NCBI RefSeq assembly: GCF_005670685.2
Contig: NZ_CP062008.1
Coordinates: 4,154,001-4,218,000, forward strand
DNA length: 64,000 bases
Origin: Mycolicibacterium mucogenicum DSM 44124
Lineage (GTDB): Bacteria > Actinomycetota > Actinomycetes > Mycobacteriales > Mycobacteriaceae
Direction of reading: 5' to 3'
In this document: positions 30,909-41,068 of the stretch, piece by piece
Layout of the letters: the number at the start of each line of letters is the position of its first letter
Numbering within the stretch: the first letter of the stretch is position 1
The notes under the pieces: generated by a model
Seen by the model: only the letters and a program-made list of their open reading frames with translations
Told to the model about the DNA's origin: nothing
Databases searched by the model: none
Translations under genes and position numbers: made by a program

Positions 30909-31208
30909 ATGCGTACTGCACTAATAACTCTCATAGCTCTCACTGCCACTGCTGCCGTACTCGCCCCCGCCGCACCCGCAGCCGCAGAGTCGGCGATCGT
31001 CACAATCGGCCAGCTGGAGGCCGAGGGATTCCACGTGAACGTCGACCGGGTGGGTTCCGCGCCCCTGGATCAGTGCGTGGTGACCAGCGTCCGTAACCCG
31101 CAGGAACAGACCCGGCTCATCCGCGTGGACGGCCCGGGCAACCGGGACCAGATCATCCGCGTGGTGGTACGACGGACCATCACGGTGTCGCTGGATTGCA
31201 GCCGCTAG
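30909..31208 (+). CDS. Small secreted protein with one cysteine pair
   Basis: 99 residues with a clear signal peptide ending at about APAAAES (residues 1-27). The mature part (about 72 residues) contains VGSAPLDQCVVTSVRNPQEQ and ends TVSLDCSR, giving two cysteines likely to form a disulphide. Similar short secreted proteins are common in mycobacteria without a known role. GGAAGGA is about eight bases upstream of the ATG. It is divergent from the SOS-controlled gene and converges with the CocE-type gene. Confidence 0.7.
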   Translation: MRTALITLIALTATAAVLAPAAPAAAESAIVTIGQLEAEGFHVNVDRVGSAPLDQCVVTSVRNPQEQTRLIRVDGPGNRDQIIRVVVRRTITVSLDCSR

Positions 31209-31216
31209 CCCGGGAC

Positions 31217-33061
31217 TCAGTTCGCGATCACCGGCAACGTGATCGACGACGGATGGGCGGGGTCGTGCAGGATGGTCTGCGCCGCAACGACGGACGCCGC
31301 ATCCCGCCCGAACGGCGCACCGGTGTTGGGATTCGGCGCGAACTGCGGGTAGTCGCTGCTGGAAATCTCCACCCGCACCCGGTCCCCCGGCTTGAGTTGG
31401 TAACTGGTGGGCCAGATTTGGATGCGGTACTGGTACGCCTGCCCGGGGACGATCGGCGTCGGCGCCGACAACGAGTCCCGGAACGATGCCCGGAGAATCC
31501 CGTTGTTCAGGTTGATGGCTGCGCCGTCAGGCTTGACCACCACCAGCTTGGCCGTGAAATCGGTATCCACAGCTGAGGATTGGGCCCACAGCGTGACAGT
31601 GGCCGCGCCGGTGATCTCGGTGTCATGGGCAACCGGATCGCCGGTGTACACCAGCACGTCGGAGCGCTGTTCGACCGGCGTCTGGTCGTACGGCCCTTGC
31701 GGGCCGGACTTCGCACCGCAACAGGAGTGCCCGCCCAGGCTCGGCGCCGGATTCAGCGGATCGTAGGTGTAGGTGTCGGGCGGCTGCGGTCCGGGCAGCA
31801 CCGGCAACAACTTGCCGTCACGGTCCGCGCTGCCGCCGACACCGGAGAGGTAGTAGTTGATCCATTGCGTCTGCGGCAGTGGCCAATTGGTCGCCGTCTT
31901 CCAGGTATTGGCGCCCATGGTGAAGTAATCGACCCGCGGCTTGCCCGCCACGCCGTTGTCGACGCCCTTCAGGAAGTGGTCGAACCAGGCCAGCATCAGT
32001 TCATTGATCGGGCTGTTGCCCACCGCCCCAATGTCCTTGAGCATCGGGGCGGGTTCGGAATCGGGCCGTCCCCACGCGACGTGGTCCCACGGCCCGATCA
32101 CCAGCCGCTGGTTCGTACGCGCAAAGTCGTTGGCGCCGTGAGCCACCATCCCGGCGAAGTTCTCCACGCCGCCGGCCAGGAACGCGTCGTACCAGCCCTC
32201 GAAGTGCAGCACCGGAATTCGCACCGCCGGATACCGGTCTCGAATGCTGACCTGCTGCCAGAAGGCATCGCGCGTGTTATGCCGAACCCAGTCGAAGTAC
32301 CACGGCGCCACCGCCGGATTGTGCGGCTGCATCGGTGGCAGGTCCTGCTGCGGACGGAAATTCAGCCATCGCGTCGGGTCGGCCCCGGCGTCCCGCAACA
32401 GCCGCTCGGCTTCACCGTCCCGGCGGTTCTGCGCGGCGCCGAGCGCAATCGACTCGATGGCCCACGGCTGCACGAACGCCAGCCGGAACTCGCCGCCCTC
32501 GTAGGTCCAGCCGTCGTAGTAGTCGGAGGCGGTGTTGGCGGGCGCGATCGTCACCAGATGCGGCGGCGCCGTCACCGCCGCAAGCCATTGCGTCGCACCG
32601 ACATACGACGATCCGTACATGGCGACCTTGCCGTTCGCCCCGGGCAGGCCGGCGGCCCATTCGACGGTGTCGTAGCCGTCGGCCATGTCGTTGGTGAACT
32701 CGCTGAACACCCCGCCGGAACTCCCCTGGCCCCGAACATCTTGAACCACAACGAGATAGCAGTGCGAGGCGAACCAGTCCGGCGGCTCATAGCGCTCCGG
32801 CGAGGTCTGCGCCCCGGACTTGCCGTACTGCGTGCGCATGAGCAGCACCGGCACCGGGTCAGAAGTCCGGGGACGGTAGACATCGGCGCGCAGGACGACG
32901 CCGTCGCGCATGGTGGCACCGACATCGCGTTCGGTATCGACGGCGCATGAGCCCCGACCCGTCGCAGCAGGGAATGGAGAAGCGAGCGGACGGTCCGCGC
33001 CACAGGCAGCCAGCAGAGCCAGCACCACCACGAACGCCGTCACGCGGATCAGAGCGCGCAC
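31217..33061 (-). CDS. Secreted CocE/NonD-type hydrolase, probable lipoprotein
   Basis: 614 residues. Signal peptide with lipobox ending at LLAAC (about residues 16-20). The alpha/beta hydrolase part carries the nucleophile motif MYGSSYVGATQW near 149, an acidic residue in EGWYDAF near 294 and a histidine in GPWDHVAWG near 337, in the order of an X-Pro dipeptidyl-peptidase/cocaine esterase. The C-terminal jelly-roll X-Pro C-terminal domain follows. Substrate (ester or peptide) unknown. The neighbouring lipoprotein gene lies 17 bases upstream on the same strand and is probably co-transcribed. Confidence 0.85.
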   Translation of the reverse strand: MRALIRVTAFVVVLALLAACGADRPLASPFPAATGRGSCAVDTERDVGATMRDGVVLRADVYRPRTSDPVPVLLMRTQYGKSGAQTSPERYEPPDWFASHCYLVVVQDVRGQGSSGGVFSEFTNDMADGYDTVEWAAGLPGANGKVAMYGSSYVGATQWLAAVTAPPHLVTIAPANTASDYYDGWTYEGGEFRLAFVQPWAIESIALGAAQNRRDGEAERLLRDAGADPTRWLNFRPQQDLPPMQPHNPAVAPWYFDWVRHNTRDAFWQQVSIRDRYPAVRIPVLHFEGWYDAFLAGGVENFAGMVAHGANDFARTNQRLVIGPWDHVAWGRPDSEPAPMLKDIGAVGNSPINELMLAWFDHFLKGVDNGVAGKPRVDYFTMGANTWKTATNWPLPQTQWINYYLSGVGGSADRDGKLLPVLPGPQPPDTYTYDPLNPAPSLGGHSCCGAKSGPQGPYDQTPVEQRSDVLVYTGDPVAHDTEITGAATVTLWAQSSAVDTDFTAKLVVVKPDGAAINLNNGILRASFRDSLSAPTPIVPGQAYQYRIQIWPTSYQLKPGDRVRVEISSSDYPQFAPNPNTGAPFGRDAASVVAAQTILHDPAHPSSITLPVIAN

Positions 33062-33078
33062 AGCACCACGCTAGACGG

Positions 33079-33600
33079 TTACGACGGCGCCGGTCCGCCC
33101 GACTTCGTCGTGAGCACCAGGACGTTCGCGTCACGGTCGAGGAACGCCTGCGTGGTCATGCCCGGACCGGAGAAGTGGTTGTTGAGTTCGGGCCCCGAAA
33201 GGTACGGACCGCCGGGCAGTTCCGACTGCAGAATCTTCTGCACCGTCGGTTGCCGGTCGGTATCGGTCGGGTGGTATTCCGCCAGCAGTCGAGTGGTCTC
33301 CGCCGGGGGCAGCTTGATGACCGCGTCAATCCAGTTGACCTTGCCGGCCAGGCTGGGATCGCCACTGTTGTTCCAGGTGACCCACACCGCCTCGTCGGGT
33401 TTACGCAGCTGCGGGAACTGCCAGACCAATTGCTGCACGTCATGCCGGACCATCTCCGGCGGTATCGGCGGGCCCTTCACGGCAGGCGACGCGGAGCCGA
33501 AGATGTCCAGGCCGCCGAGATTGACACCGTCGCAGCCGGTCAACGTGACGCCGGCCACAGCCAGCAACGCGAGGGGTGTTCCCCATCGGTTCTTCCGCAT
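33079..33600 (-). CDS. Putative lipoprotein of unknown function
   Basis: 173 residues. Basic start (MRKNRWGTPLALLAVAGVTLTGC) with lipobox LTGC at about residues 20-23. The mature part has no named domain; it contains VWVTWNNSGDPSLAGKVNW and a C-terminal VLVLTTKSGG. It is encoded immediately before the CocE-type hydrolase on the same strand. Function unknown. Confidence 0.7.
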   Translation of the reverse strand: MRKNRWGTPLALLAVAGVTLTGCDGVNLGGLDIFGSASPAVKGPPIPPEMVRHDVQQLVWQFPQLRKPDEAVWVTWNNSGDPSLAGKVNWIDAVIKLPPAETTRLLAEYHPTDTDRQPTVQKILQSELPGGPYLSGPELNNHFSGPGMTTQAFLDRDANVLVLTTKSGGPAPS

Positions 33601-33867
33601 TGCCGACGTCCCTTCACGAGGGTGCCCTGGTGTGCGGAAATTCTAACGCCGAGATCCGCTCGCCAGCAGATCTTCAGCAAACATCGGAATGTGGTGCCGA
33701 ACACAATATTGTCGCGCACTGCAATATACGGGCGGCGATTCTGCCGGCGGTCAGCTAATTCCTCGATGTATGCCGAGACCGGAAAAAGCGAAAACCCCCA
33801 ATTCCCGTGGGAATTGGGGGCATTCGAGTGTGCTGGCGCGGACAGCGCAAACAGACCGCGAACAGAC
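33601..33867. other. Intergenic region between the lipoprotein gene and sahH
   Basis: 267 bases without a gene; it holds the sahH terminator (33795-33820) and, next to 33600, the presumed promoter of the lipoprotein-hydrolase pair. The central part is A/T-richer than the surroundings. Confidence 0.5.
33795..33820 (-). terminator. Intrinsic terminator of sahH
   Basis: Arms 33795-33806 and 33809-33820 pair perfectly over 12 bases (five terminal G-C pairs, GT loop that will open in practice). Read on the minus strand it is followed by TTTT. It lies 48 bases beyond the sahH stop. Confidence 0.82.
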
Positions 33868-35328
<1,461 letters not shown>

Positions 35329-35426
35329 GGATTAGAGCCCCATTCATTCGTTCCACTGGAGTGACCCCATGGCCTGCGGGCTCGCGGGACAGGCGCCAGG
35401 GAACTACTCGAATGGCGCGCTGACGG

Positions 35427-36083
35427 CTACGGGGTATCCCCACTACCGTAACGGTCGGCGAACGGCGTCATGAGCCGGGCCAGGTCAGCGGCCACATCGT
35501 GGTCCGCTTCCGGCGGCATTGACACGTAACTGATCGCCAGCCGGACGATCGCCCGCGCGAGTACCCCGGCGTCGTCGTCCGAAATCTGCACCCAGCTGCC
35601 GCGGAACGCCTCGGTGAGACGCTGCGAGCAGTGCGAGATGATCGGCGCGCTGTCGGTGGTGATGATCTGCAGCAGATCCGGCTTGGCGACGCCGGTGAGC
35701 AACGAGATGACCAGCGGATCGGACGCCGATTCGGTGAAGAACATCCGGAAGCCCTGCAGGAACGCGGACTCGATATCGCCGACGTTGGCGTAGATGGCGT
35801 GCTCGACGGCGTCGACCAGGCGGTCGGCGAGGCGCATCGCGTACCCCTCGGCCAGGCCCTGGCGCGAGCCGAATTCGTTGTAGATCGTCTGCCGGCTGAT
35901 GCCGGCCGCACGCGCGACGTCGGACAGCGTGATCGATGACCAGTCCTTGGCCAGCAACAGCTCTCGCATGCCGTCGAGGATCGAGTGCCGCAGCAGGACC
36001 CGGGAGGCCTCGGCGTACGGCACCCGAGGTGCCGCGGGGCGCGGCACCTCGGGTCCGTCCGGTACTGCGGCCGCGGCGGTCAC
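35427..36083 (-). CDS. alkX: TetR-family regulator of the alkane hydroxylase operon
   Basis: 218 residues from a GTG at 36083 that overlaps the rubB stop (GTGA). The N-terminal helix-turn-helix [27 protein letters not shown] at about 45-73 is clear (written here as the key helix '[17 protein letters not shown]'). It is the last gene of the alkB-rubA-rubB-alkX operon, as in M. tuberculosis (Rv3249c). It probably controls this operon; an inverted repeat over the alkB promoter is a candidate site. Confidence 0.85.
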   Translation of the reverse strand: MTAAAAVPDGPEVPRPAAPRVPYAEASRVLLRHSILDGMRELLLAKDWSSITLSDVARAAGISRQTIYNEFGSRQGLAEGYAMRLADRLVDAVEHAIYANVGDIESAFLQGFRMFFTESASDPLVISLLTGVAKPDLLQIITTDSAPIISHCSQRLTEAFRGSWVQISDDDAGVLARAIVRLAISYVSMPPEADHDVAADLARLMTPFADRYGSGDTP

Positions 36084-36265
36084 GACGCCACGACCTCCAC
36101 CATGTCGAAGTCGGACTTGGCGGCGCCGCAGTCCGGGCAGCTCCAGTCCTCGGGGATGTCGGCCCAGCGGGTCCCGGGGGCGATGCCGTCCTCCGGCCAG
36201 CCCTTCTCCTCGTCGTACTCGAAGCCGCACTGCAGGCAGACGAACTTCTTGAACGGCTCGCTCAT
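36080..36265 (-). CDS. rubB: Rubredoxin RubB
   Basis: 61 residues. Two CxxC motifs, CLQCG near 10-14 and CPDCG near 43-47, bind one iron. The text [30 protein letters not shown] is typical of AlkG2-type rubredoxins (quoted by key residues: [10 protein letters not shown]). It passes electrons to AlkB. The start ATG overlaps the rubA stop (ATGA). Confidence 0.93.
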   Translation of the reverse strand: MSEPFKKFVCLQCGFEYDEEKGWPEDGIAPGTRWADIPEDWSCPDCGAAKSDFDMVEVVAS

Positions 36266-36435
36266 GAACTCACTCCTACTGACTCGAAATCGACCTTCTC
36301 GCGGACCGCGCAGTCCGGGCAGCACCAGTCGTCGGGGACATCGTCCCACGCCGTGCCCGCCGGGAATCCTTCACGCGGAGCACCTTTGGCCTCGTCGTAG
36401 ACATAACCACAGCCCGGGCACTGGTAGGCACTCAT
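36262..36435 (-). CDS. rubA: Rubredoxin RubA
   Basis: 57 residues. [13 protein letters not shown] near 6-18 and WCCPDCAV near 37-44 give the two CxxC iron sites. It belongs to the AlkG1-type class that often cannot replace AlkG2 in alkane oxidation; RubB is the AlkG2-like partner. The ATG overlaps the alkB stop (ATGA), so both rubredoxins are coupled to alkB. Confidence 0.92.
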   Translation of the reverse strand: MSAYQCPGCGYVYDEAKGAPREGFPAGTAWDDVPDDWCCPDCAVREKVDFESVGVSS

Positions 36436-37664
36436 GCGGCCGCACCCGCCCCGTACTTGGCCAGCACCTTGTCGCGCACCCGGGGGTGGACGTTGACCTT
36501 GGTGATGTCGCCGTCGTAGTGCTCGATGACCCGGTGGTCCATCATCCGGCGCCACAGCGGCGGGATGTACGTCAGGCCGATCAGCGTCGCGTAGCCACTG
36601 GGCAGGTTCGGTGCGCCGTCGATGCTGCGCAGCGTCTGGTAGCGACGCGTCGGGTTGGCGTGATGGTCGCTGTGCCGCTGCAGGTGGTACAGGAACAGGT
36701 TGGTGACGATGTGGTCGGAGTTCCAGCTGTGCACCGGGGCGCAGCGCTCGTAGCGGCCGCTCTCGGTCTTCTGCCGCAGCAGGCCGTAGTGCTCCAGGTA
36801 GTTGACCGACTCCAGCAGGCTGAATCCGTAGATGCCCTGGATGAGGACGAACGGGATGAGCGCCGGACCGAACACCGCGATCAGGATGCCGAAGAACACC
36901 ACCGACATGAGCCACGCGTTGAGGACGTCGTTCTTGAGATAGGTGCGGGGGTCCCACGGGCTGCGGCCGAGGCGACGGATGCGCTGGGCCTCCAGCTCGA
37001 CCGACGACTTCAGGGCGCCCCACACGGTACGCGGCAGGAACTCCCAGAAGTTCTCACCGAAGCGCGCCGAGGCCGGGTCCTCCGGCGTGGCGACGCGGAC
37101 GTGGTGACCGCGGTTGTGCTCGATGTAGAAGTGGCCGTAGAACGTCTGCGCCAGGGTGACCTTGGCCAGCCAGCGCTCCAGGTTCTCCTTCTTGTGCCCC
37201 ATCTCGTGGGCAGTGTTGATGCCGACGCCGCCGAGGACACCGACCGACAGCGCGACACCGAGCTTGGCCCACCAGTCCAACCCGCCGTCGAAGCCGAGCC
37301 AGCTCAGGTCCTTGGCGGTGAACAGGTACGCGCCGAGGATGACGCTGGCGTACTGGAACGGGATGTAGACGTAGGTGCAGTAGCGGTAGTACTTGTCGTT
37401 CGCCAGCTGCTCCATCATCTCGTCGGGCGGGTTCTCCCCGTCGGGCCCGAACTTCAGATCGAGGATCGGCAGCAGCACGTAGAGCAGGCCGGGGCCGATC
37501 CACAGCGGCACCTGCGCGAGCGCATGCCAGCCGGCCTGGTTCAGTGCCCAGATCAGCGGGAGCATCACGAACAGCGCGGTGGGCGCGATCAGGCCCATGA
37601 GCCACAGATGGCGCTTGCGATCGCGCCACTGCTCAGTGTTGACGTCGGATACCTCGACTGACAC
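36432..37664 (-). CDS. alkB: Alkane 1-monooxygenase AlkB
   Basis: 410 residues. An integral-membrane di-iron hydroxylase of medium-chain alkanes or fatty acids. Histidine boxes: HEMGHK near 150-155, EHNRGHH near 180-186, NYLEHYG near 283-289 and LQRHSDHH near 322-329. Four to six hydrophobic segments are present. The start is a GTG at 37664 with an excellent GGAGGT eight bases upstream. First gene of the alkB-rubA-rubB-alkX operon, with ATGA/GTGA overlaps throughout. Confidence 0.95.
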   Translation of the reverse strand: MSVEVSDVNTEQWRDRKRHLWLMGLIAPTALFVMLPLIWALNQAGWHALAQVPLWIGPGLLYVLLPILDLKFGPDGENPPDEMMEQLANDKYYRYCTYVYIPFQYASVILGAYLFTAKDLSWLGFDGGLDWWAKLGVALSVGVLGGVGINTAHEMGHKKENLERWLAKVTLAQTFYGHFYIEHNRGHHVRVATPEDPASARFGENFWEFLPRTVWGALKSSVELEAQRIRRLGRSPWDPRTYLKNDVLNAWLMSVVFFGILIAVFGPALIPFVLIQGIYGFSLLESVNYLEHYGLLRQKTESGRYERCAPVHSWNSDHIVTNLFLYHLQRHSDHHANPTRRYQTLRSIDGAPNLPSGYATLIGLTYIPPLWRRMMDHRVIEHYDGDITKVNVHPRVRDKVLAKYGAGAAA

Positions 37665-37705
37665 GGGTCCACCTCCATTGGTTGGGCCGACAACTTGTGA
37701 TCTTG

Positions 37706-37739
37706 ACTATAGATGGCATTTTGTCGCCGGTCTAGACAA
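37706..37739 (-). promoter_or_regulatory. Promoter and operator-like repeat of the alkB operon
   Basis: On the minus strand TAGACC (37734 to 37729) and TATAGT (37711 to 37706) are 17 bases apart, a good -35/-10 pair. An inverted repeat TTGTC (37721-37725) and GACAA (37735-37739) brackets the -35 region. It is placed where a TetR repressor such as AlkX could act. Confidence 0.5.
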
Positions 37740-37758
37740 TGGAGGCATTTTTGTAAAA

Positions 37759-37796
37759 CGGCTAGTGGTAGCCGTCACCGCCGCAGGTGACTGCGG
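37759..37796 (-). terminator. Hairpins downstream of the cation efflux gene
   Basis: Two perfect six-base stems: CGGCTA/TAGCCG (37759-37764 with 37769-37774, loop GTGG) and CCGCAG/CTGCGG (37781-37786 with 37791-37796, loop GTGA); a third option GTCACC/GGTGAC competes with the second. On the minus strand the first is followed by TTTTACAAAAA. Likely terminator of the gene ending at 37809. Confidence 0.6.
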
Positions 37797-37808
37797 TTTT
37801 CGGCGGCG

Positions 37809-38720
37809 TCAGCCGCGGTAGAGGTCGGGCTCGATGTAGATGATGCGAGCGTTGGGCACCGCGGCGCGGATGGTGACCTCGGCGGCGTCGATCGTGGCGG
37901 CCACGGTCGCCAGATCGGTGTTCGGCGCCAGCGCGATCTTCACGCCGACGAGCATCTCCTCCGGCCCCAGGTACTGCGTCCGCAGGTGGATGACGCGGTC
38001 GATGTGCGGCGTCTGCTCCAGTGCGTTGCGGATGGCGCCGGTCTCGTCGACCGTCGCGCCCTCACCGATCAGCAGGCTCTTCATCTCGACCATCAGCACC
38101 ACCGCGATGACGCCCAGCAGCACACCGATCGCCGCGGTGCCGACGCCGTCCCACACCGGGTCACCCGTCAGCATCGACAGGCCGACACCGAACAGGGCCA
38201 GCACCAGACCGATCAGGGCACCGGAGTCCTCCAGCAGCACCACCGGCAGCTCCGGGTTACGCGAGGTCCGGATGAACCGCCACCAGCTGCCGGCTCCCTT
38301 GAGCGGACGCGATTCCTTCACCGCGGTGTAGAAGCTGTAGCCCTCCAGCCCGATCGCCACGACCAGGATGGCCACGGCGACGATGGGCGACGACAGCGGC
38401 TCGGGGTGGGTGATCTTGTGGTAGCCCTCGTACAGCGCGAACATCGCGCCCAGGCTGAACAAGACCAGCGCCACCACGAACGAGTAGAAGTAGCGGCTGC
38501 GGCCGTAGCCGAACGGGTGCAGATGGTCGGCGTCCTTGCGCGCCTGCCGCTGCCCCCACAGCAGCAGCCCCTGGTTGGACGTGTCCGCCAGCGAGTGCAC
38601 CGACTCCGCGAGCATCGACGAACTGCCCGTGATCAGGAATCCGACGAACTTCGCCGCCGCGATCCCGGCATTGGCCAACAGTGCCGCGATGATCGCGCGC
38701 GTACTCCCCGAGGCCGACAT
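37809..38720 (-). CDS. Cation diffusion facilitator family transporter
   Basis: 303 residues with about six hydrophobic segments. The first metal-site motif reads ESVHSLADTSNQ (H-x-x-x-D) near 40-51; the position of the second HxxxD is LLEDSGALIGL near 170, so one ligand pair is altered as in some iron or manganese CDF proteins. The cytosolic C-terminal domain has HIDRVIHLRTQYLGPEEMLV. Probably exports divalent cations from the cytosol. A fairly typical small CDF protein; the metal cannot be read from the sequence. Confidence 0.85.
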   Translation of the reverse strand: MSASGSTRAIIAALLANAGIAAAKFVGFLITGSSSMLAESVHSLADTSNQGLLLWGQRQARKDADHLHPFGYGRSRYFYSFVVALVLFSLGAMFALYEGYHKITHPEPLSSPIVAVAILVVAIGLEGYSFYTAVKESRPLKGAGSWWRFIRTSRNPELPVVLLEDSGALIGLVLALFGVGLSMLTGDPVWDGVGTAAIGVLLGVIAVVLMVEMKSLLIGEGATVDETGAIRNALEQTPHIDRVIHLRTQYLGPEEMLVGVKIALAPNTDLATVAATIDAAEVTIRAAVPNARIIYIEPDLYRG

Positions 38721-38744
38721 GACCTGCCCTTTCGTAGGTTTTTT

Positions 38745-39971
38745 CTAGATCCCCACCGTCGCACGGAACACCGTCGACGGCTCGTCAGCCACCAACCGCA
38801 CGGGGCCCTCCCCGGCGGCGATCCAGACGGCGGCCCCCTTGTTCAGGGTCAGCTCACCACCTGCGGAATGCACCTGCACCCGGCCCCGCGTGCCCAGCAG
38901 AATCTGCGGGCCGGCGTGCCCCCGGGGCACCTCGACCTCGGCGCCCACCCGGTCGTCGTCGATCCGCAGGATCGACACCGCGAATTCCGGTGCGGGCGTG
39001 TCGAAAACGTCCTCGACACCGTCGTCGGTGGGCCGCGGATGGATCGGCCGACCGTCGGTCGGGGTGAAGTCGAGCACCCGCAGGAGCTCCGGCACATCGA
39101 CGTGCTTGGGTGTCAGTCCACCGCGTAACACGTTGTCGGAGTTGGCCATCACCTCGAAACCCATGCCGTGCAGGTAGGCGTGCAGGTTGCCGGCGGGCAG
39201 ATAGATGCCCTCGCCCTCGACCAGGCTGATGCGGTTGAGCAGCATGGCGGCCAGCACCCCGGCATCGCCCGGGTACCGTTCGCCGAGTTCGAGCACCGTC
39301 TTGGCCTCGGCCGCGAATTCGGTTGCCCCCGAACGGATGTAGTTCACCGCGCCGTCGAGGACAGCCGGCACCAGCACGTCGAGATCGGGCTGCGGCAGGG
39401 TGATCCAGGTCGTGAAGACGGCCCGTAGGCCCGCCGCGTCCGACTGGCCGGCCAGCAGGTTGATGTACGGATCGAGGTCGGACACCGCCAGCGCCCGCAT
39501 GAGCTCGACAGTGCGGGCCACGGGCCGGAAGCCGGCGAGCGCCTCGAACGGGCCGAGGGCCACGATCAACTCGGGCTTGTGACTGCGGTCCCGGTAGTTG
39601 CGGTCGCGCGCGTTGAGGGCAATGCCTTGGCGCTCTTCACGATTGAAGCCCTCGGCAGCCTGTTCGGCACTGGGGTGCGCCTGCAGCGACAGCGGTTCGT
39701 CGGCGGCAAGCACCTTCGCCAAGAACGGCAACGACTCACCGAACCGCGCCAGGACCTCGGGCCCCAGCTCGCCGGCGGGATCGGCCCGGATGACCTCCAG
39801 CAGCGACACGTCCCCGTCGGCCGTCTCCAGCCGCGCCGGGTCCCCCGGGTTCGCACCCAACCACAGTTCGGCCTCGGGATGCGCTGTGGGACTGGGCCTT
39901 CCGGCGAATTCGGCCAAGGCGGTACGGGACCCCCAGGCGTAGTTCCTGACCGCGCCTCGTAGCAGATGCAC
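38745..39971 (-). CDS. manA: Mannose-6-phosphate isomerase, class I
   Basis: 408 residues. It interconverts fructose-6-phosphate and mannose-6-phosphate, the entry to mannose for lipomannan and phosphatidylinositol mannosides. The zinc ligand segments LQAHPS near 96-101 and SHKPEL near 130-135 are present, and the beginning (LRGAVRNYAWGS) is typical. The start is a GTG, five bases after the stop of the next upstream gene, so the mannose genes form one operon (pmmA, SIS protein, manA). Corresponds to Rv3255c. Confidence 0.94.
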   Translation of the reverse strand: MHLLRGAVRNYAWGSRTALAEFAGRPSPTAHPEAELWLGANPGDPARLETADGDVSLLEVIRADPAGELGPEVLARFGESLPFLAKVLAADEPLSLQAHPSAEQAAEGFNREERQGIALNARDRNYRDRSHKPELIVALGPFEALAGFRPVARTVELMRALAVSDLDPYINLLAGQSDAAGLRAVFTTWITLPQPDLDVLVPAVLDGAVNYIRSGATEFAAEAKTVLELGERYPGDAGVLAAMLLNRISLVEGEGIYLPAGNLHAYLHGMGFEVMANSDNVLRGGLTPKHVDVPELLRVLDFTPTDGRPIHPRPTDDGVEDVFDTPAPEFAVSILRIDDDRVGAEVEVPRGHAGPQILLGTRGRVQVHSAGGELTLNKGAAVWIAAGEGPVRLVADEPSTVFRATVGI

Positions 39972-39976
39972 TATGT

Positions 39977-41068
39977 CTAACCTCGAACCAGTTTCAGGTA
40001 CACGGCCGTCATCTCCAGCCGGACCGCCAGCATCGCGATCTGTTGTTCCAAGCGACTACCCGGCACCTGCAGCCCCGCATCGGGCACGTCGTCGGCGCTC
40101 AGCACGTCGACATCGCCACCGAGCGCGTCCATCCGGGCGATCACGCCGGGACGCTCCTCGTCGGCACACAGCACGACGGTGCGGACCCGGGCCGGCACCG
40201 GTCCGTCGATCTCGGGGTCGTGGAAAAGCGCGTCCTCGTAAGACATTTCGACCGTCTGGCGGCCGAGCCCGCCGTGCAGCGCCACCAGGGCGTCGGAGCC
40301 GCCGGTCGCGGTCACGAGCTGATGGGCCACCCGCAGCAGCACCGTCGCAGCATGGCGGACCAGCGCCAGCATGGCCGCGCCCTCACCGGCCAGCACCACC
40401 TGCCGGCCCGACATCCGCTCGGCCAGGTTCTTGGCCGGGTTGGTGAAAATCTCGCGGGTCGCGCTGTTGCGCAGGGCCTCGGCGTCCAACTCGTCGGCCA
40501 GGGCATCCAGGTCGATGCGCAGCGCCGGGTCGACGACCATCATCGTCGCCAGGCCCGCGGCCAGGTAGCGGGTGAGGCCGAAGTCGTCGGGCACCGACAG
40601 TCGCGGCGGCAGCACCACCGCGCGGCCGGCGGCGGCATCGCGCAGCGGACCGTCGTTGGGCGCCACCACGATCACGCGGGCACCGCGGCGCACCCCGGTG
40701 GCCACTGCCGTCACCAGCGCCGGGTCGGCCGCGTCGTCACCGGCCACCACCACGACGTCCAGTGCGCCGATCCACGGCGGAATGTCCGGGGTGACCACGA
40801 GCGGGATCGGCGACGTCGCGCCGAGCGCGGCGGCCAGCACGGTCCCGGCCGCACCGGACGCTCCCGATGCCCCTCGTCCGCACACCCACGTGACGGTCCG
40901 CGGCCGTTGATCCGAGCGCAGTTCGTCGAGTTCGCCTTCAGTGAGCGCCGCGGCGACCGCGCGGGTCTGCGCACCTGCCATCGACGCCGCCCGCAGCAGG
41001 CCGTCGCGGTCGGCCGCGATCAGACCGTCGACATCGTCGAGGTCGAGGGTCGCCGGGGCGGCACTCAT
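39977..41068 (-). CDS. SIS-domain sugar isomerase-like protein (TobH-like, Rv3256c)
   Basis: 363 residues from an ATG that overlaps the pmmA stop (ATGA). It has the layout of bifunctional phosphoglucose/phosphomannose isomerase-like SIS proteins: a Rossmann-like N-terminal half (TWVCGRGASGASGAAGTVLAAAL near 60-82) and a C-terminal half ending LEQQIAMLAVRLEMTAVYLKLVRG-type helix (PMI/PGI C-terminal). No certain catalytic residue is recognised. Sitting between manA and pmmA it likely serves mannose metabolism; earlier annotations call it TobH. Confidence 0.75.
   Translation of the reverse strand: MSAAPATLDLDDVDGLIAADRDGLLRAASMAGAQTRAVAAALTEGELDELRSDQRPRTVTWVCGRGASGASGAAGTVLAAALGATSPIPLVVTPDIPPWIGALDVVVVAGDDAADPALVTAVATGVRRGARVIVVAPNDGPLRDAAAGRAVVLPPRLSVPDDFGLTRYLAAGLATMMVVDPALRIDLDALADELDAEALRNSATREIFTNPAKNLAERMSGRQVVLAGEGAAMLALVRHAATVLLRVAHQLVTATGGSDALVALHGGLGRQTVEMSYEDALFHDPEIDGPVPARVRTVVLCADEERPGVIARMDALGGDVDVLSADDVPDAGLQVPGSRLEQQIAMLAVRLEMTAVYLKLVRG

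Noticed and set aside
31580..32950. Long plus-strand frame opposite the CocE-type hydrolase
   Set aside because: Arg/Gly/Val-rich shadow frame with no start context and no motif; the hydrolase on the other strand is well supported.
35329..35426. SAM/SAH riboswitch before sahH
   Set aside because: The short gap shows no paired elements of a known riboswitch class.
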